From an uncultured Muribaculaceae bacterium (lineage in GTDB: Bacteria; Bacteroidota; Bacteroidia; Bacteroidales; Muribaculaceae), in contig CAUBWJ010000008.1 of assembly GCA_958439725.1 (NCBI GenBank), positions 1 to 64,000 on the forward strand: a DNA stretch of 64,000 nt, read 5' to 3'. Numbering within the stretch: the stretch's first letter is position 1; each line of letters begins with the position of its first letter. The translations under genes were made by a program, and so were the position numbers. Under the pieces are notes generated by a model. The model made no database searches and was not told the origin of the DNA. It was given only the letters and a program-made list of their open reading frames with translations. Shown piece by piece: positions 37,124 through 44,039 of the stretch.

Positions 37124-37516
37124 ATGAAAAAGATTTTCTTCATATTCACGGCCTTTCTGGCCCTGATATCCCTCTCGCTCTCTGTGCCTGCACATGCCGA
37201 GGGGGGAGCCAAAATAGCTTTTGAATCGGAAACCCATGATTTCGGCAACGTCAAGGCCAAGGGCGGCCAGGTGTCGTTCGGCTACAAGTTCACCAACACG
37301 GGCACCGCTCCGCTGGTGATAATAAGCGTGAGCAACGGCGGCTGCGGGTGCACCCGGCCCGAGTTTCCCAAGAAGCCGATAGCCCCCGGCGAGTCGGGCA
37401 CCATCACCATCCATTTCAACCCGGCTACGTTCCGGGGCGAGATAAAGCGCCAGGTAACGGTGAAGACGAATGCCGGTCGCAAGAAACTTAAATTCGGAGG
37501 CGTGATTGTGCCATGA
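37124..37516 (+). CDS. DUF1573 protein, short
   Basis: A 130-residue exported protein: signal peptide (FIFTAFLALISLSLSVPAHA) and one DUF1573 Ig-like domain (HDFGNVKAKGGQVSFGYKFTNTGTAPLVI, NGGCGCTRPEFPKKPIAPGESG). The CGC motif is typical. DUF1573 proteins are abundant in Bacteroidota; their function is unknown, with envelope adhesion-like roles proposed by fold. Its stop overlaps the start of a longer paralogue (ATGA at 37513-37516). Confidence 0.92.
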   Translation: MKKIFFIFTAFLALISLSLSVPAHAEGGAKIAFESETHDFGNVKAKGGQVSFGYKFTNTGTAPLVIISVSNGGCGCTRPEFPKKPIAPGESGTITIHFNPATFRGEIKRQVTVKTNAGRKKLKFGGVIVP

Positions 37517-38580
37517 GAAGGATAGCTGCATTGCTGGGCGGCCTGCTTGCCGCCGCCACTGCGTCGGCCCAGATAGTCTGGCTTGAGCCGGTGCATGATT
37601 TCGGAGCCATACGCGAGGACCGCGGGCTGGCCCGGACGGTGTTTCGCGGCGTAAATGTGGGCACCGACACCATAGTGGTGCTGTCGGCGCGCGCCAACTG
37701 CGGCTGCACGCGCCCCGAGTTCAGCCGCGGCGACATTGCGCCGGGCGACACCGTGAAGGTTGGCGTGGCGTTTGACCCCGCCGGACGTCCCGGACGCTTC
37801 GAGAAAAAGGTTATGCTCACCACCACGGCTCCCTCGCGCCGCGAGGTCCTGGAAATTACGGGCACCGTGATCGGGGCTTCGGCAACGCTCGAGAAGCGGT
37901 TCCCCATAGAGGTGGGGCAGATGCGTCTGAGCAACACCGTGGTGGCGCTGGGCGAGACCAACAAAGGACATGTGCTCGGAGGCTCCGTGCTTATCTACAA
38001 TCCCACTGACTCTGCCGTGATTCCCGCTGCGGCCGACCTTCCCCCATACATCCGCTGCACTTTCAGTCCGGCCGAGATTCCAGCCGGTGAGCAGGCGGTG
38101 GCTTCTCTCACTGCATTCACCGACCGCTGTCCGCAGTATGGCACGGTGGAAAACACCTTCACCCTTATCCCCGACATCGCCGACCCCGCCGCCACGGCCA
38201 CCATATCCACCGTGATGATTATCCATGAGGATTTCAGCCGCCTCACTCCGGAGCAGCGCGAGAATGCGCCCGGCGTCAGAGCGGACGTGAGGTCAGTGGA
38301 ATTCGGCGTAATAGACCGCGGAGGCAAGAAGACCTCCCGCACGTTCGAGCTGACCAACACCGGGCGTTCACCGCTCATTATCCGGCAGCTTCACACTCCC
38401 GACGGATGCATTTCGGCCAAGGCCGCGAAATCGGAGGTGAAACCGGGCAAGAAGGTGCAGGTGACCGTGACGCTCGACCCTCAGAAACTCCCCGGCGGAC
38501 AGCCGCTGAACACCACCCTCACCATCGTGACCAACTCGCCTGCGGATCCGCGCCTGATTCTGCGCGTGGTGGGCGAATGA
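37513..38580 (+). CDS. DUF1573 protein, long (three Ig-like repeats)
   Basis: A 355-residue exported protein with signal peptide (ALLGGLLAAATASAQ) and about three Ig-like modules. The first (about 22-120) repeats the CGCTRPEF signature of its neighbour. The second is degenerate, and the last (about 255-355, VEFGVIDRGGKKTSRTFELTNTGRSPLII) keeps the fold but has only one cysteine (DGCIS). The two genes arose by duplication and are translationally coupled, so their products probably work together, perhaps as a stack of periplasmic or surface domains. Confidence 0.88.
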   Translation: MRRIAALLGGLLAAATASAQIVWLEPVHDFGAIREDRGLARTVFRGVNVGTDTIVVLSARANCGCTRPEFSRGDIAPGDTVKVGVAFDPAGRPGRFEKKVMLTTTAPSRREVLEITGTVIGASATLEKRFPIEVGQMRLSNTVVALGETNKGHVLGGSVLIYNPTDSAVIPAAADLPPYIRCTFSPAEIPAGEQAVASLTAFTDRCPQYGTVENTFTLIPDIADPAATATISTVMIIHEDFSRLTPEQRENAPGVRADVRSVEFGVIDRGGKKTSRTFELTNTGRSPLIIRQLHTPDGCISAKAAKSEVKPGKKVQVTVTLDPQKLPGGQPLNTTLTIVTNSPADPRLILRVVGE

Positions 38581-38616
38581 TACATTAGCTTATTAAAACT
38601 CTTATCCCTCCCAGCC

Positions 38617-39702
38617 ATGGAACATATAGAAAACGACAAACAGTTCGGCGGTCTTGCCGTAAACGCCGGCGTGAGCCAGCCTCCGCAGGTCAATCCGTAT
38701 CTCCGCCGGCGCCGCCGACCCATGCCATCGGTAGCCGAACTGGTGGAAGGCATTCTGAAAGGCGACGTAACCATGCTCTCGCGCGGCGTCACCCTCGTGG
38801 AGAGTCTTTCGCCCGAGCACCGCGCCATGGCCCAGGAGGTGATCGAGAAGTGTCTGCCTCATTCCGGCCGTTCGCGCCGCATAGGCATAACCGGGGTGCC
38901 GGGCGCAGGCAAAAGCACGTCGATTGATGTGTTCGGTCTTCATCTGCTCAAGCGCGGCGGCAAGCTTGCCGTACTAGCCATCGACCCCTCGAGCGAGCGC
39001 ACCAAGGGCAGCATTCTCGGCGACAAGACACGCATGGAGAAGCTATCGGTGCATCCCGGAGCGTTCATACGCCCCAGCCCGTCGGCCGGATCGCTCGGTG
39101 GCGTGGCCCGCAAGACGCGCGAGACGATAGTGCTCTGCGAGGCCGCAGGCTACGACAACATATTTGTGGAGACCGTGGGCGTGGGCCAGAGCGAGACGGC
39201 CGTCCACTCGATGGTCGACTTCTTCCTGCTCATTCAGCTTGCCGGAACCGGCGACGAACTGCAGGGCATAAAACGCGGAATAATGGAGATGGCCGACGGC
39301 ATTGTGATAAACAAGGCCGACGGCGACAACATAGACCGTGCCCGTCTGGCCCAGGCGCAGTTCCGCAGCGCCCTCCATCTTTTCCCGCCAACGGAGTCGG
39401 GCTGGAAGCCCGAGGTGCTCACCTATTCCGGCTACTACGAGCTCGGCATCCCCGAGGTGTGGGACATGGTCGACCGCTATTTCGCCTTCGTGGAGGCCAA
39501 CGGCTATTTCAAGGTGCGCCGCCACCAGCAGGAACGCTACTGGATGTATGAGACTATCGACGAGACGCTGCGCCGCCGTTTCTACGACGACCCCGTAATA
39601 GCCGCCGCCCTTGCCGAGAAGGAGGCGCGTGTGCTGGGCAATCTCCAGAGCTCCTTCACCGCCGCGCGCGATGTGCTCGACCTCTATTTCAACCGACGCT
39701 GA
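38617..39702 (+). CDS. meaB: methylmalonyl-CoA mutase-associated GTPase
   Basis: A 361-residue G3E GTPase of the MeaB/ArgK type, which loads and protects B12-dependent methylmalonyl-CoA mutase. The P-loop is GITGVPGAGKSTSIDVFG near residue 90, with IDPSSERTKGSILGDKTRM, IFVETVGVGQSE and the NKxD equivalent VINKADGD. The C-terminal dimerisation region is present. Together with the CoA-transferase at 31976 it points to the succinate-propionate pathway; the mutase genes are not in the window. Confidence 0.95.
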   Translation: MEHIENDKQFGGLAVNAGVSQPPQVNPYLRRRRRPMPSVAELVEGILKGDVTMLSRGVTLVESLSPEHRAMAQEVIEKCLPHSGRSRRIGITGVPGAGKSTSIDVFGLHLLKRGGKLAVLAIDPSSERTKGSILGDKTRMEKLSVHPGAFIRPSPSAGSLGGVARKTRETIVLCEAAGYDNIFVETVGVGQSETAVHSMVDFFLLIQLAGTGDELQGIKRGIMEMADGIVINKADGDNIDRARLAQAQFRSALHLFPPTESGWKPEVLTYSGYYELGIPEVWDMVDRYFAFVEANGYFKVRRHQQERYWMYETIDETLRRRFYDDPVIAAALAEKEARVLGNLQSSFTAARDVLDLYFNRR

Positions 39703-39726
39703 CGTTCTAAACCGCCGCTGATTCCC

Positions 39727-40620
39727 ATGCTTGAATTCACGCCCGTAACCCCGGCCGACATACCCCTGCTGCGGCCGTGGCTCACCGCCCATCCCTTCCG
39801 CTCGTGCGATTTCTCGGTGGGTGGAATCTTCCTGTGGGCCGACTATTTCCACTATCAGAAAGCCATAAAAGGCGACACACTGTTTATAAAGGGCGTTACC
39901 GAAAACGACGTGTCGCGCCCGGCGTTCTCGCTCCCCCTCGGCCCCATGCCCATAGGCGAATCGCTGGCGCTTCTGCGGCGTCACTGTCGCGCCGAGGGCG
40001 TCGAGCCTGTGATGTCGGCAGTGCCACAGGAAGCCCTACAGGTGCTCATGGATAATGGTGCGCGCCGCTTTACCGAGCTTACCGACTGGGCCGACTATAT
40101 CTACGACATCAAGGCGCTGAGCACCTTCGCCGGAAAGAAACTGAGCAAGAAGCGCAACCATATAAACCGCTTCGCGCTCGACCATCCCGATGCCGTGTTC
40201 TCGCCCGTCACGGCAGCCGATGCGCCGGAGCTCATAGAATTCTACGAACGTCTGCATACCGATGCCGACACCTCTGAAATCGCCGCCTACGACCGCGCTC
40301 AGACCCTCCGCGTGCTTCGCTCCCCGGACTTCTACGGATTCGAGGGAGGGGTGCTCCGCGTTCCCGGGCGGGGCGTGGTGGCCTTCGCCATGGGTGAGCC
40401 TGTGGGCGACACGCTCATGACCCACATCGAGAAGATGGCCCATGAGGTGACCGGCGCCGGCGAGACCATCTGCCGCGACTTCACCGCCATGATGGCCGCG
40501 CGCCACCCCGACCTTAACTACGTGAACCGCGAAGACGACTCCGGCGATCCCGGCCTCCGCCAGGCCAAAGAAGCCCTCCACCCCCTCTTCATGCAACGCA
40601 AATACAACGTCGCCTTCTGA
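39727..40620 (+). CDS. DUF2156 acyltransferase-like protein
   Basis: A 297-residue soluble protein of the DUF2156 type, whose fold is a tandem GNAT acetyltransferase related to the catalytic domain of phosphatidylglycerol lysyltransferases. It shows GKKLSKKRNHINRF and the C-terminal NYVNREDDSGDPGLRQAKEALHPLFMQRKYNV signature. No membrane part is present, so it is not a full MprF; the acceptor is unknown. It follows meaB by 24 bases. Confidence 0.85.
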   Translation: MLEFTPVTPADIPLLRPWLTAHPFRSCDFSVGGIFLWADYFHYQKAIKGDTLFIKGVTENDVSRPAFSLPLGPMPIGESLALLRRHCRAEGVEPVMSAVPQEALQVLMDNGARRFTELTDWADYIYDIKALSTFAGKKLSKKRNHINRFALDHPDAVFSPVTAADAPELIEFYERLHTDADTSEIAAYDRAQTLRVLRSPDFYGFEGGVLRVPGRGVVAFAMGEPVGDTLMTHIEKMAHEVTGAGETICRDFTAMMAARHPDLNYVNREDDSGDPGLRQAKEALHPLFMQRKYNVAF

Positions 40621-40715
40621 CCTTACCGGCTCTACGGACCTTACCGACCCTTCGGACCAGTCCGACCGGTCAGAGGCCTCTGAGTCTTCCGAGGCCTCCG
40701 ATAACTCCGGCGTCT
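40621..40715. repeat. 9-nt-period array (array 4)
   Basis: About ten units immediately after the DUF2156 stop (CCTTACCGG, CTCTACGGA, CCTTACCGA, CCCTTCGGA, CCAGTCCGA). They stay in the GGA sense and decay toward the end. It has no clear opposite arm of its own. Confidence 0.75.
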
Positions 40716-40734
40716 CCCAAGCGCCGAGGCCTCC

Positions 40735-40852
40735 AAGCGCCAGAGGCGCGATTTCTTTACAACCGCCTGCGTGAGCTGGCGGACAGGGCGGCTCCTCCCT
40801 CTCATGTGGCGAGCCCCGGAGGGCGCGACGCCACATTATGCGTCAGCATGGG
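40735..40852 (-). repeat. dispersed repeat, copy 1 (inverted relative to copy 2)
   Basis: The reverse complement aligns with 41233-41345: both start CCCATGCTG, share TCGCGCC, CTCCGG, the GCAGCTnACGCAG region and GGTTGTAnAGAAATCGC. Overall they are diverged and differ by a 10-base insertion. No coding potential. The two copies bracket the tRNA-Val pair. The rest of 40853-40960 holds only the tRNA promoter. Confidence 0.75.
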
Positions 40853-40904
40853 CCGCATTTTCTCAGTTTTTTCGCCGCTTCTCAAAAAAAACTTCAAGAA
40901 AAGC

Positions 40905-40935
40905 TTGCGTGAATCAAAAATAGTCCATACCTTTG
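40905..40935 (+). promoter_or_regulatory. promoter of the tRNA-Val pair
   Basis: TTG at 40905-40907, 20 bases, then a perfect TACCTTTG at 40928-40935, 25 bases before the first tRNA. Confidence 0.8.
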
Positions 40936-40960
40936 CAACGCTTTCGACGGAAACCACCTC

Positions 40961-41035
40961 GGGTGCTTAGCTCAGCTGGTTCAGAGCATCTGCCTTACAA
41001 GCAGAGGGTCGGGGGTTCGAATCCCTCAGCACCCA
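40961..41035 (+). tRNA. tRNA-Val (anticodon TAC), copy 1
   Basis: A complete cloverleaf of 75 bases: acceptor GGGTGCT pairs with AGCACCC, anticodon loop CTTACAA between TCTGC and GCAGA, T-loop GGTTCGAATCC. Encoded CCA follows at 41036-41038. The anticodon UAC reads valine codons. Confidence 0.97.
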
Positions 41036-41086
41036 CCACTTCAAAACACTATATATAGGTTTTCCGGAAAGCATTTTTATCAGCAA

Positions 41087-41161
41087 GGGTGCTTAGCTCA
41101 GCTGGTTCAGAGCATCTGCCTTACAAGCAGAGGGTCGGGGGTTCGAATCCCTCAGCACCCA
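41087..41161 (+). tRNA. tRNA-Val (anticodon TAC), copy 2
   Basis: Identical in sequence to copy 1, 51 bases downstream and probably in the same transcript. The genome continues ACCC after the acceptor stem, so CCA is not encoded here, unlike copy 1. A terminator follows at once. Confidence 0.97.
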
Positions 41162-41165
41162 CCCC

Positions 41166-41200
41166 AAGCGCTTCCATCTTCCCGATGGAGGCGCTTTTTT
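41166..41200 (+). terminator. terminator of the tRNA-Val operon
   Basis: A 13-bp stem, 41166-41178 with 41184-41196, one G-T pair, 5-base loop, then a T run. Confidence 0.9.
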
Positions 41201-41232
41201 CGTATCCCCCGGAAGGGGCCGCCTCCCCCCGT

Positions 41233-41345
41233 CCCATGCTGGCGCCTGGCGCGGCATCGCGCCTCCGGAGAGAGGGGACGGAGCCTCTGGTCCCGCAGCT
41301 GACGCAGCGGGTTGTACAGAAATCGCCGCTCCGCGGCTGGGCGGC
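41233..41345 (+). repeat. dispersed repeat, copy 2
   Basis: Inverted, diverged partner of 40735-40852 (see that entry). Non-coding, GC-rich, located between the tRNA terminator and the insertion sequence. Confidence 0.75.
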
Positions 41346-41363
41346 TGGGGCTGCTTTGGGGCT

Positions 41364-41401
41364 CGGACTCTTCTGACCTTACGGACCTTACAGACAATTT
41401 G
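41364..41401. repeat. 9-nt-period array (array 5), left fragment
   Basis: Four units (CGGACTCTT, CTGACCTTA, CGGACCTTA, CAGACAATT) cut by the insertion sequence at 41402. The last eight bases, ACAATTTG (41394-41401), are the left target-site duplication. The array resumes in the same 9-base phase at 42834. Confidence 0.85.
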
Positions 41402-41468
41402 GGCGCATAGTAAAAAACCTGTGTTTAAGGAATAAAAACTATACCATTGCAGTCAAAAAAGAACTGCA

Positions 41469-41852
41469 ATGGAAAAGAACCCTTATATAGAATTAGCCGA
41501 ATGCCTTCTGCCGGAAGAAATGATTGAGTACTTTGACGTTGTCAAGGTCGAGAAAACCACAGAGACACTTGATGTGACATTGGAAGAACGGGACAATGGA
41601 GTAGATGGTTATGAAGCCGGTCAGCTTCGCCCCAATGGGTTCTACGAGGAGAGCGTTGTCAGGGATTACCCTGTAAGGGGGCGTAAGATGTCGTTCCATG
41701 TCAGACGTCGCCGGTGGGTTGAGATTGAGACTGGCAAGAGTGTCAGCCGACAATGGGATTTAGTGGCCGAAGGCACCCGCTTCTCGAAAGAGTTTGCGGC
41801 TTTTTTAAAAGGATTGCTTGGACAGATACCCGATTACGGGCCGCTCTCTTGA
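41469..41852 (+). CDS. IS transposase, N-terminal ORF
   Basis: A 127-residue protein starting 40 bases inside the left inverted repeat. It resembles the separate N-terminal region of ISAon1-type transposases (family memory), a DNA-binding part; RGRKMSFHVRRRRWVE is a basic patch. It overlaps the second ORF, which is in the +1 frame, between 41809 and 41852. The two may act as separate proteins or be joined by a +1 (or -2) frameshift near the end of this ORF. Confidence 0.85.
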   Translation: MEKNPYIELAECLLPEEMIEYFDVVKVEKTTETLDVTLEERDNGVDGYEAGQLRPNGFYEESVVRDYPVRGRKMSFHVRRRRWVEIETGKSVSRQWDLVAEGTRFSKEFAAFLKGLLGQIPDYGPLS

Positions 41853-42810
41853 GTGGTTCTTCGACATAGACGGAGATCTGTTCGAGCGTCAGTACAAGCG
41901 TCATCTGAGCGGTTATTGGGAATGGAAGGACACAGCGGAGGGACTTCATGCAGAGCGATGGCGAGTGTTTCCACAAAACATCGGGCCACATCTGAGTATT
42001 GACGAGACATCTCTGAGCCGAGGAGAACTGTACACGATTGTGACCAACAAAGAGGCTCATGGCCGCGAGAAGTCGATTGTAGCCATCATACTGGGGACGG
42101 ATGCCGACACGGTCATACATGCTTTGCGTCAGATAAAAAGCGAGTTGCGCAACAAAGTCACCGAGATAACGCTTGACCTGTCGGACAGTATGCACAAAAT
42201 CTGCCGTATGGCCTTCCCCAAAGCGTCGCGTGTGATTGACCGGTTCCACGTGCAGAGGCTTGCTCTGGACGCCGTGCAGGAAATCCGCATAAAGCACCGA
42301 TGGGATGCGATAAACGCCGAGACCGATGCCAGGGAGAACGCAAAGCTTGATGGACGCAAATATGTCGCAGAGAGGCTCGAAAACGGCGACACACTCAAAG
42401 AGTTGCTTGCCAGGGGACGTTATGCGCTGTTCAAATCTCCAGAGAAGTGGACCGCCACTCAGCGGCAACGTGCCATGATGCTGTTCGAACTATACACGGA
42501 TCTTAAAAAAGCCTACTGGCTCTCTCAAGATCTCAGGGCCATATTCAACAGGAGATCTACAAAAGACGGTGCCCGATTGAACCTCGCTCGCTGGTACAAC
42601 CGCGTTGCAGACTCAGGCTTCAAGTCTTTCAACACCATAGCCGCTACATTTTACGAACACTCCGACGAGATTCTAAACTTCTACGACAACCGATCGACCA
42701 ACGCCTCCGCAGAATCAATAAACTCTAAAATCAAGGCTTTCAGGGCTAAACTCCACGGCGTAAACGATACTAAATTCTTCATCTTCCGCTTATGCAACAT
42801 CTATGCTTAA
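41818..42810 (+). CDS. IS transposase, DDE catalytic ORF
   Basis: A 330-residue DDE transposase of the ISL3 type. Candidate catalytic residues are the Asp in LSIDETSLS, the Asp in VIDRFHVQRLALDAVQ and the Glu in NASAESINSKIKAFRA near the C-terminus. The frame opens after a TAA at 41806, and the first start is a TTG at 41818, so expression needs reinitiation coupled to the first ORF or a frameshift. The stop codon lies in the right terminal repeat. It appears intact. Confidence 0.9.
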   Translation: MDRYPITGRSLEWFFDIDGDLFERQYKRHLSGYWEWKDTAEGLHAERWRVFPQNIGPHLSIDETSLSRGELYTIVTNKEAHGREKSIVAIILGTDADTVIHALRQIKSELRNKVTEITLDLSDSMHKICRMAFPKASRVIDRFHVQRLALDAVQEIRIKHRWDAINAETDARENAKLDGRKYVAERLENGDTLKELLARGRYALFKSPEKWTATQRQRAMMLFELYTDLKKAYWLSQDLRAIFNRRSTKDGARLNLARWYNRVADSGFKSFNTIAATFYEHSDEILNFYDNRSTNASAESINSKIKAFRAKLHGVNDTKFFIFRLCNIYA

Positions 42811-42833
42811 ACACAGGTTTTTTACTATGCGCC

Positions 42834-42975
42834 ACAATTTGGACTCTTCGGACAATTCGGAAAATTCGGAGGTTACGGACGCTGCTGAGGTTTCTGAGGC
42901 TTCCGACTTGTCTGAGGGGTCGGAGAGCTCAGAAGGGTCCGAGTTGTCCGAAGGGTCTGTAAAGTCCGCAGGACC
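42834..42975. repeat. 9-nt-period array (array 5), right fragment
   Basis: About 15 units continuing array 5 after the insertion sequence. They begin in the GGA sense (TGGACTCTT, CGGACAATT, CGGAGGTTA) and turn near the end to the complement (GTCCGAAGG, GTCTGTAAA, GTCCGCAGG). With the left fragment this was one array of about 19 units placed downstream of SusCD operon 2. Confidence 0.85.
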
Positions 42976-43025
42976 CCAATCCCTGAAACCACCCCCTGAA
43001 TGCCGTCCGGAACTGCACAAAGAAA

Positions 43026-43057
43026 GCGCGCGTCTTCCGCGATGGGAAGGCGCGCGC
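43026..43057 (-). terminator. terminator of SusCD operon 2
   Basis: Stem 43026-43038 with 43045-43057 (13 bp, one mismatch), followed on the minus strand by TTTCTTT. Nearly identical to the operon 1 terminator at 12435; loop CATCGC here against CATAGC there. Confidence 0.85.
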
Positions 43058-43096
43058 CTTATAATGGGTATTGACTTATTTAGTCAGAGGATGTTA

Positions 43097-44011
43097 TCAG
43101 CGGGTGAGCTTGATATTTGTGTAACGGCCCCAACCACCCAGAATTTGGTCAAGAGCGGGATAAGGCATCACTGCGAGAGTGAAGGGTACCGGATCCACGG
43201 TTATTGAGTTGAAATCGGCTGTACAGGGTATGTCAGCGCCGAAGCCATTGGGATAAGCGCTCGAGCCTGCTACAATGCACTGTCCAAGTCCGGTGAAATT
43301 GATAATCGATGTGGTACAGAATGAGCCTGTCATAAGGGTCATCGTAATCTCCTCGGTTTCCACGTCATATTCGAATGAGAAGGGCAAATAGATGTAGTTG
43401 AGTCCACGGAATCCGAATGCATCAAGCTCGGTGCCGTAATATTCATCTCCGGCGGGAAGTGTCTGCATATCGATGGTCCACTCCTGCTCTGCACCGGTCT
43501 GGTCGGTGCATGTCAGTCTCCATGTTCCGGCCATCATTGTGTAAGCATCATCAACATTCTGAATGTTGACGGTGCAGGTGGCCTGTGCGCCGATTGAAGC
43601 ACCCTCGGCTTTAACAATGGTGATATCGAAAAGACGGTCATTGTTGATAACGCCTTGTTCCCAATTATTATTGATTTCAAGAAGACCGGTGGTCTCGCCT
43701 TCAGCAATATTTATTTTCTTTGAGGTGATGACATAATCAACATCCTCTCTTGCAGCTTCCTGATCCTGACCGAGAACGGCCTCACGGATTTCGACAGTGA
43801 CAGTAACCTTGCCATTAGTTTCTCCGTTCACTGCGATAGGAACGTAGAACGTGGAAATATTTTCCTGAGTGTCAAAGTTTGCGCTACCCATCTCCACTGT
43901 TACTCCGCTTGCGGTATTCACACCGTTGAGGAAGTTATGGTCGTCATCGTCGGAGCATGCCGTCAGTGTCAGGGCGGCAAGTGCGATAGCAAATATTTTA
44001 TTTAATTTCAT
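43097..44011 (-). CDS. surface lipoprotein in the SusE position, operon 2
   Basis: A 304-residue predicted lipoprotein (lipobox ALTLTAC, then acidic CSDDDDHNF). The N-terminal half is beta-rich with a Calx-beta-like stretch (YVITSKKINIAEGETTGLLEI). The C-terminal half (from MMAGTWRLTCTDQTG) is a separate beta domain that I cannot name. It takes the third place of SusCD operon 2, as the 11509 gene does in operon 1, but the two proteins share little sequence. Probably a surface cargo-binding protein. Confidence 0.8.
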   Translation of the reverse strand: MKLNKIFAIALAALTLTACSDDDDHNFLNGVNTASGVTVEMGSANFDTQENISTFYVPIAVNGETNGKVTVTVEIREAVLGQDQEAAREDVDYVITSKKINIAEGETTGLLEINNNWEQGVINNDRLFDITIVKAEGASIGAQATCTVNIQNVDDAYTMMAGTWRLTCTDQTGAEQEWTIDMQTLPAGDEYYGTELDAFGFRGLNYIYLPFSFEYDVETEEITMTLMTGSFCTTSIINFTGLGQCIVAGSSAYPNGFGADIPCTADFNSITVDPVPFTLAVMPYPALDQILGGWGRYTNIKLTR

Positions 44012-44039
44012 TGTTATTCAGATTTTGATGGTTCACGAA

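Larger units (their letters stand above)
41402..42833 (+). mobile_element. complete insertion sequence, ISL3-like (ISAon1-type)
   Basis: A 1432-bp element with perfect 27-bp terminal inverted repeats (41402-41428 and 42807-42833, outer end GGCGCATAGTAAAAAACC) flanked by an exact 8-bp target duplication ACAATTTG (41394-41401 and 42834-42841). Eight-base duplications fit the ISL3 family. It encodes a two-ORF transposase. Perfect ends and duplication mean a recent insertion; the target was a 9-nt-period array. Confidence 0.95.

Noticed and set aside
40961..41161. tRNA pair as an integration site for an island
   Set aside because: The two copies are complete tandem genes under one promoter and terminator; no integrase or partial tRNA duplicate adjoins them.
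41801..41810. Programmed -1 frameshift at TTTTTTAAAA in the insertion sequence
   Set aside because: A -1 slip there enters the third frame, not that of the DDE ORF, which is also blocked by TAA at 41806.
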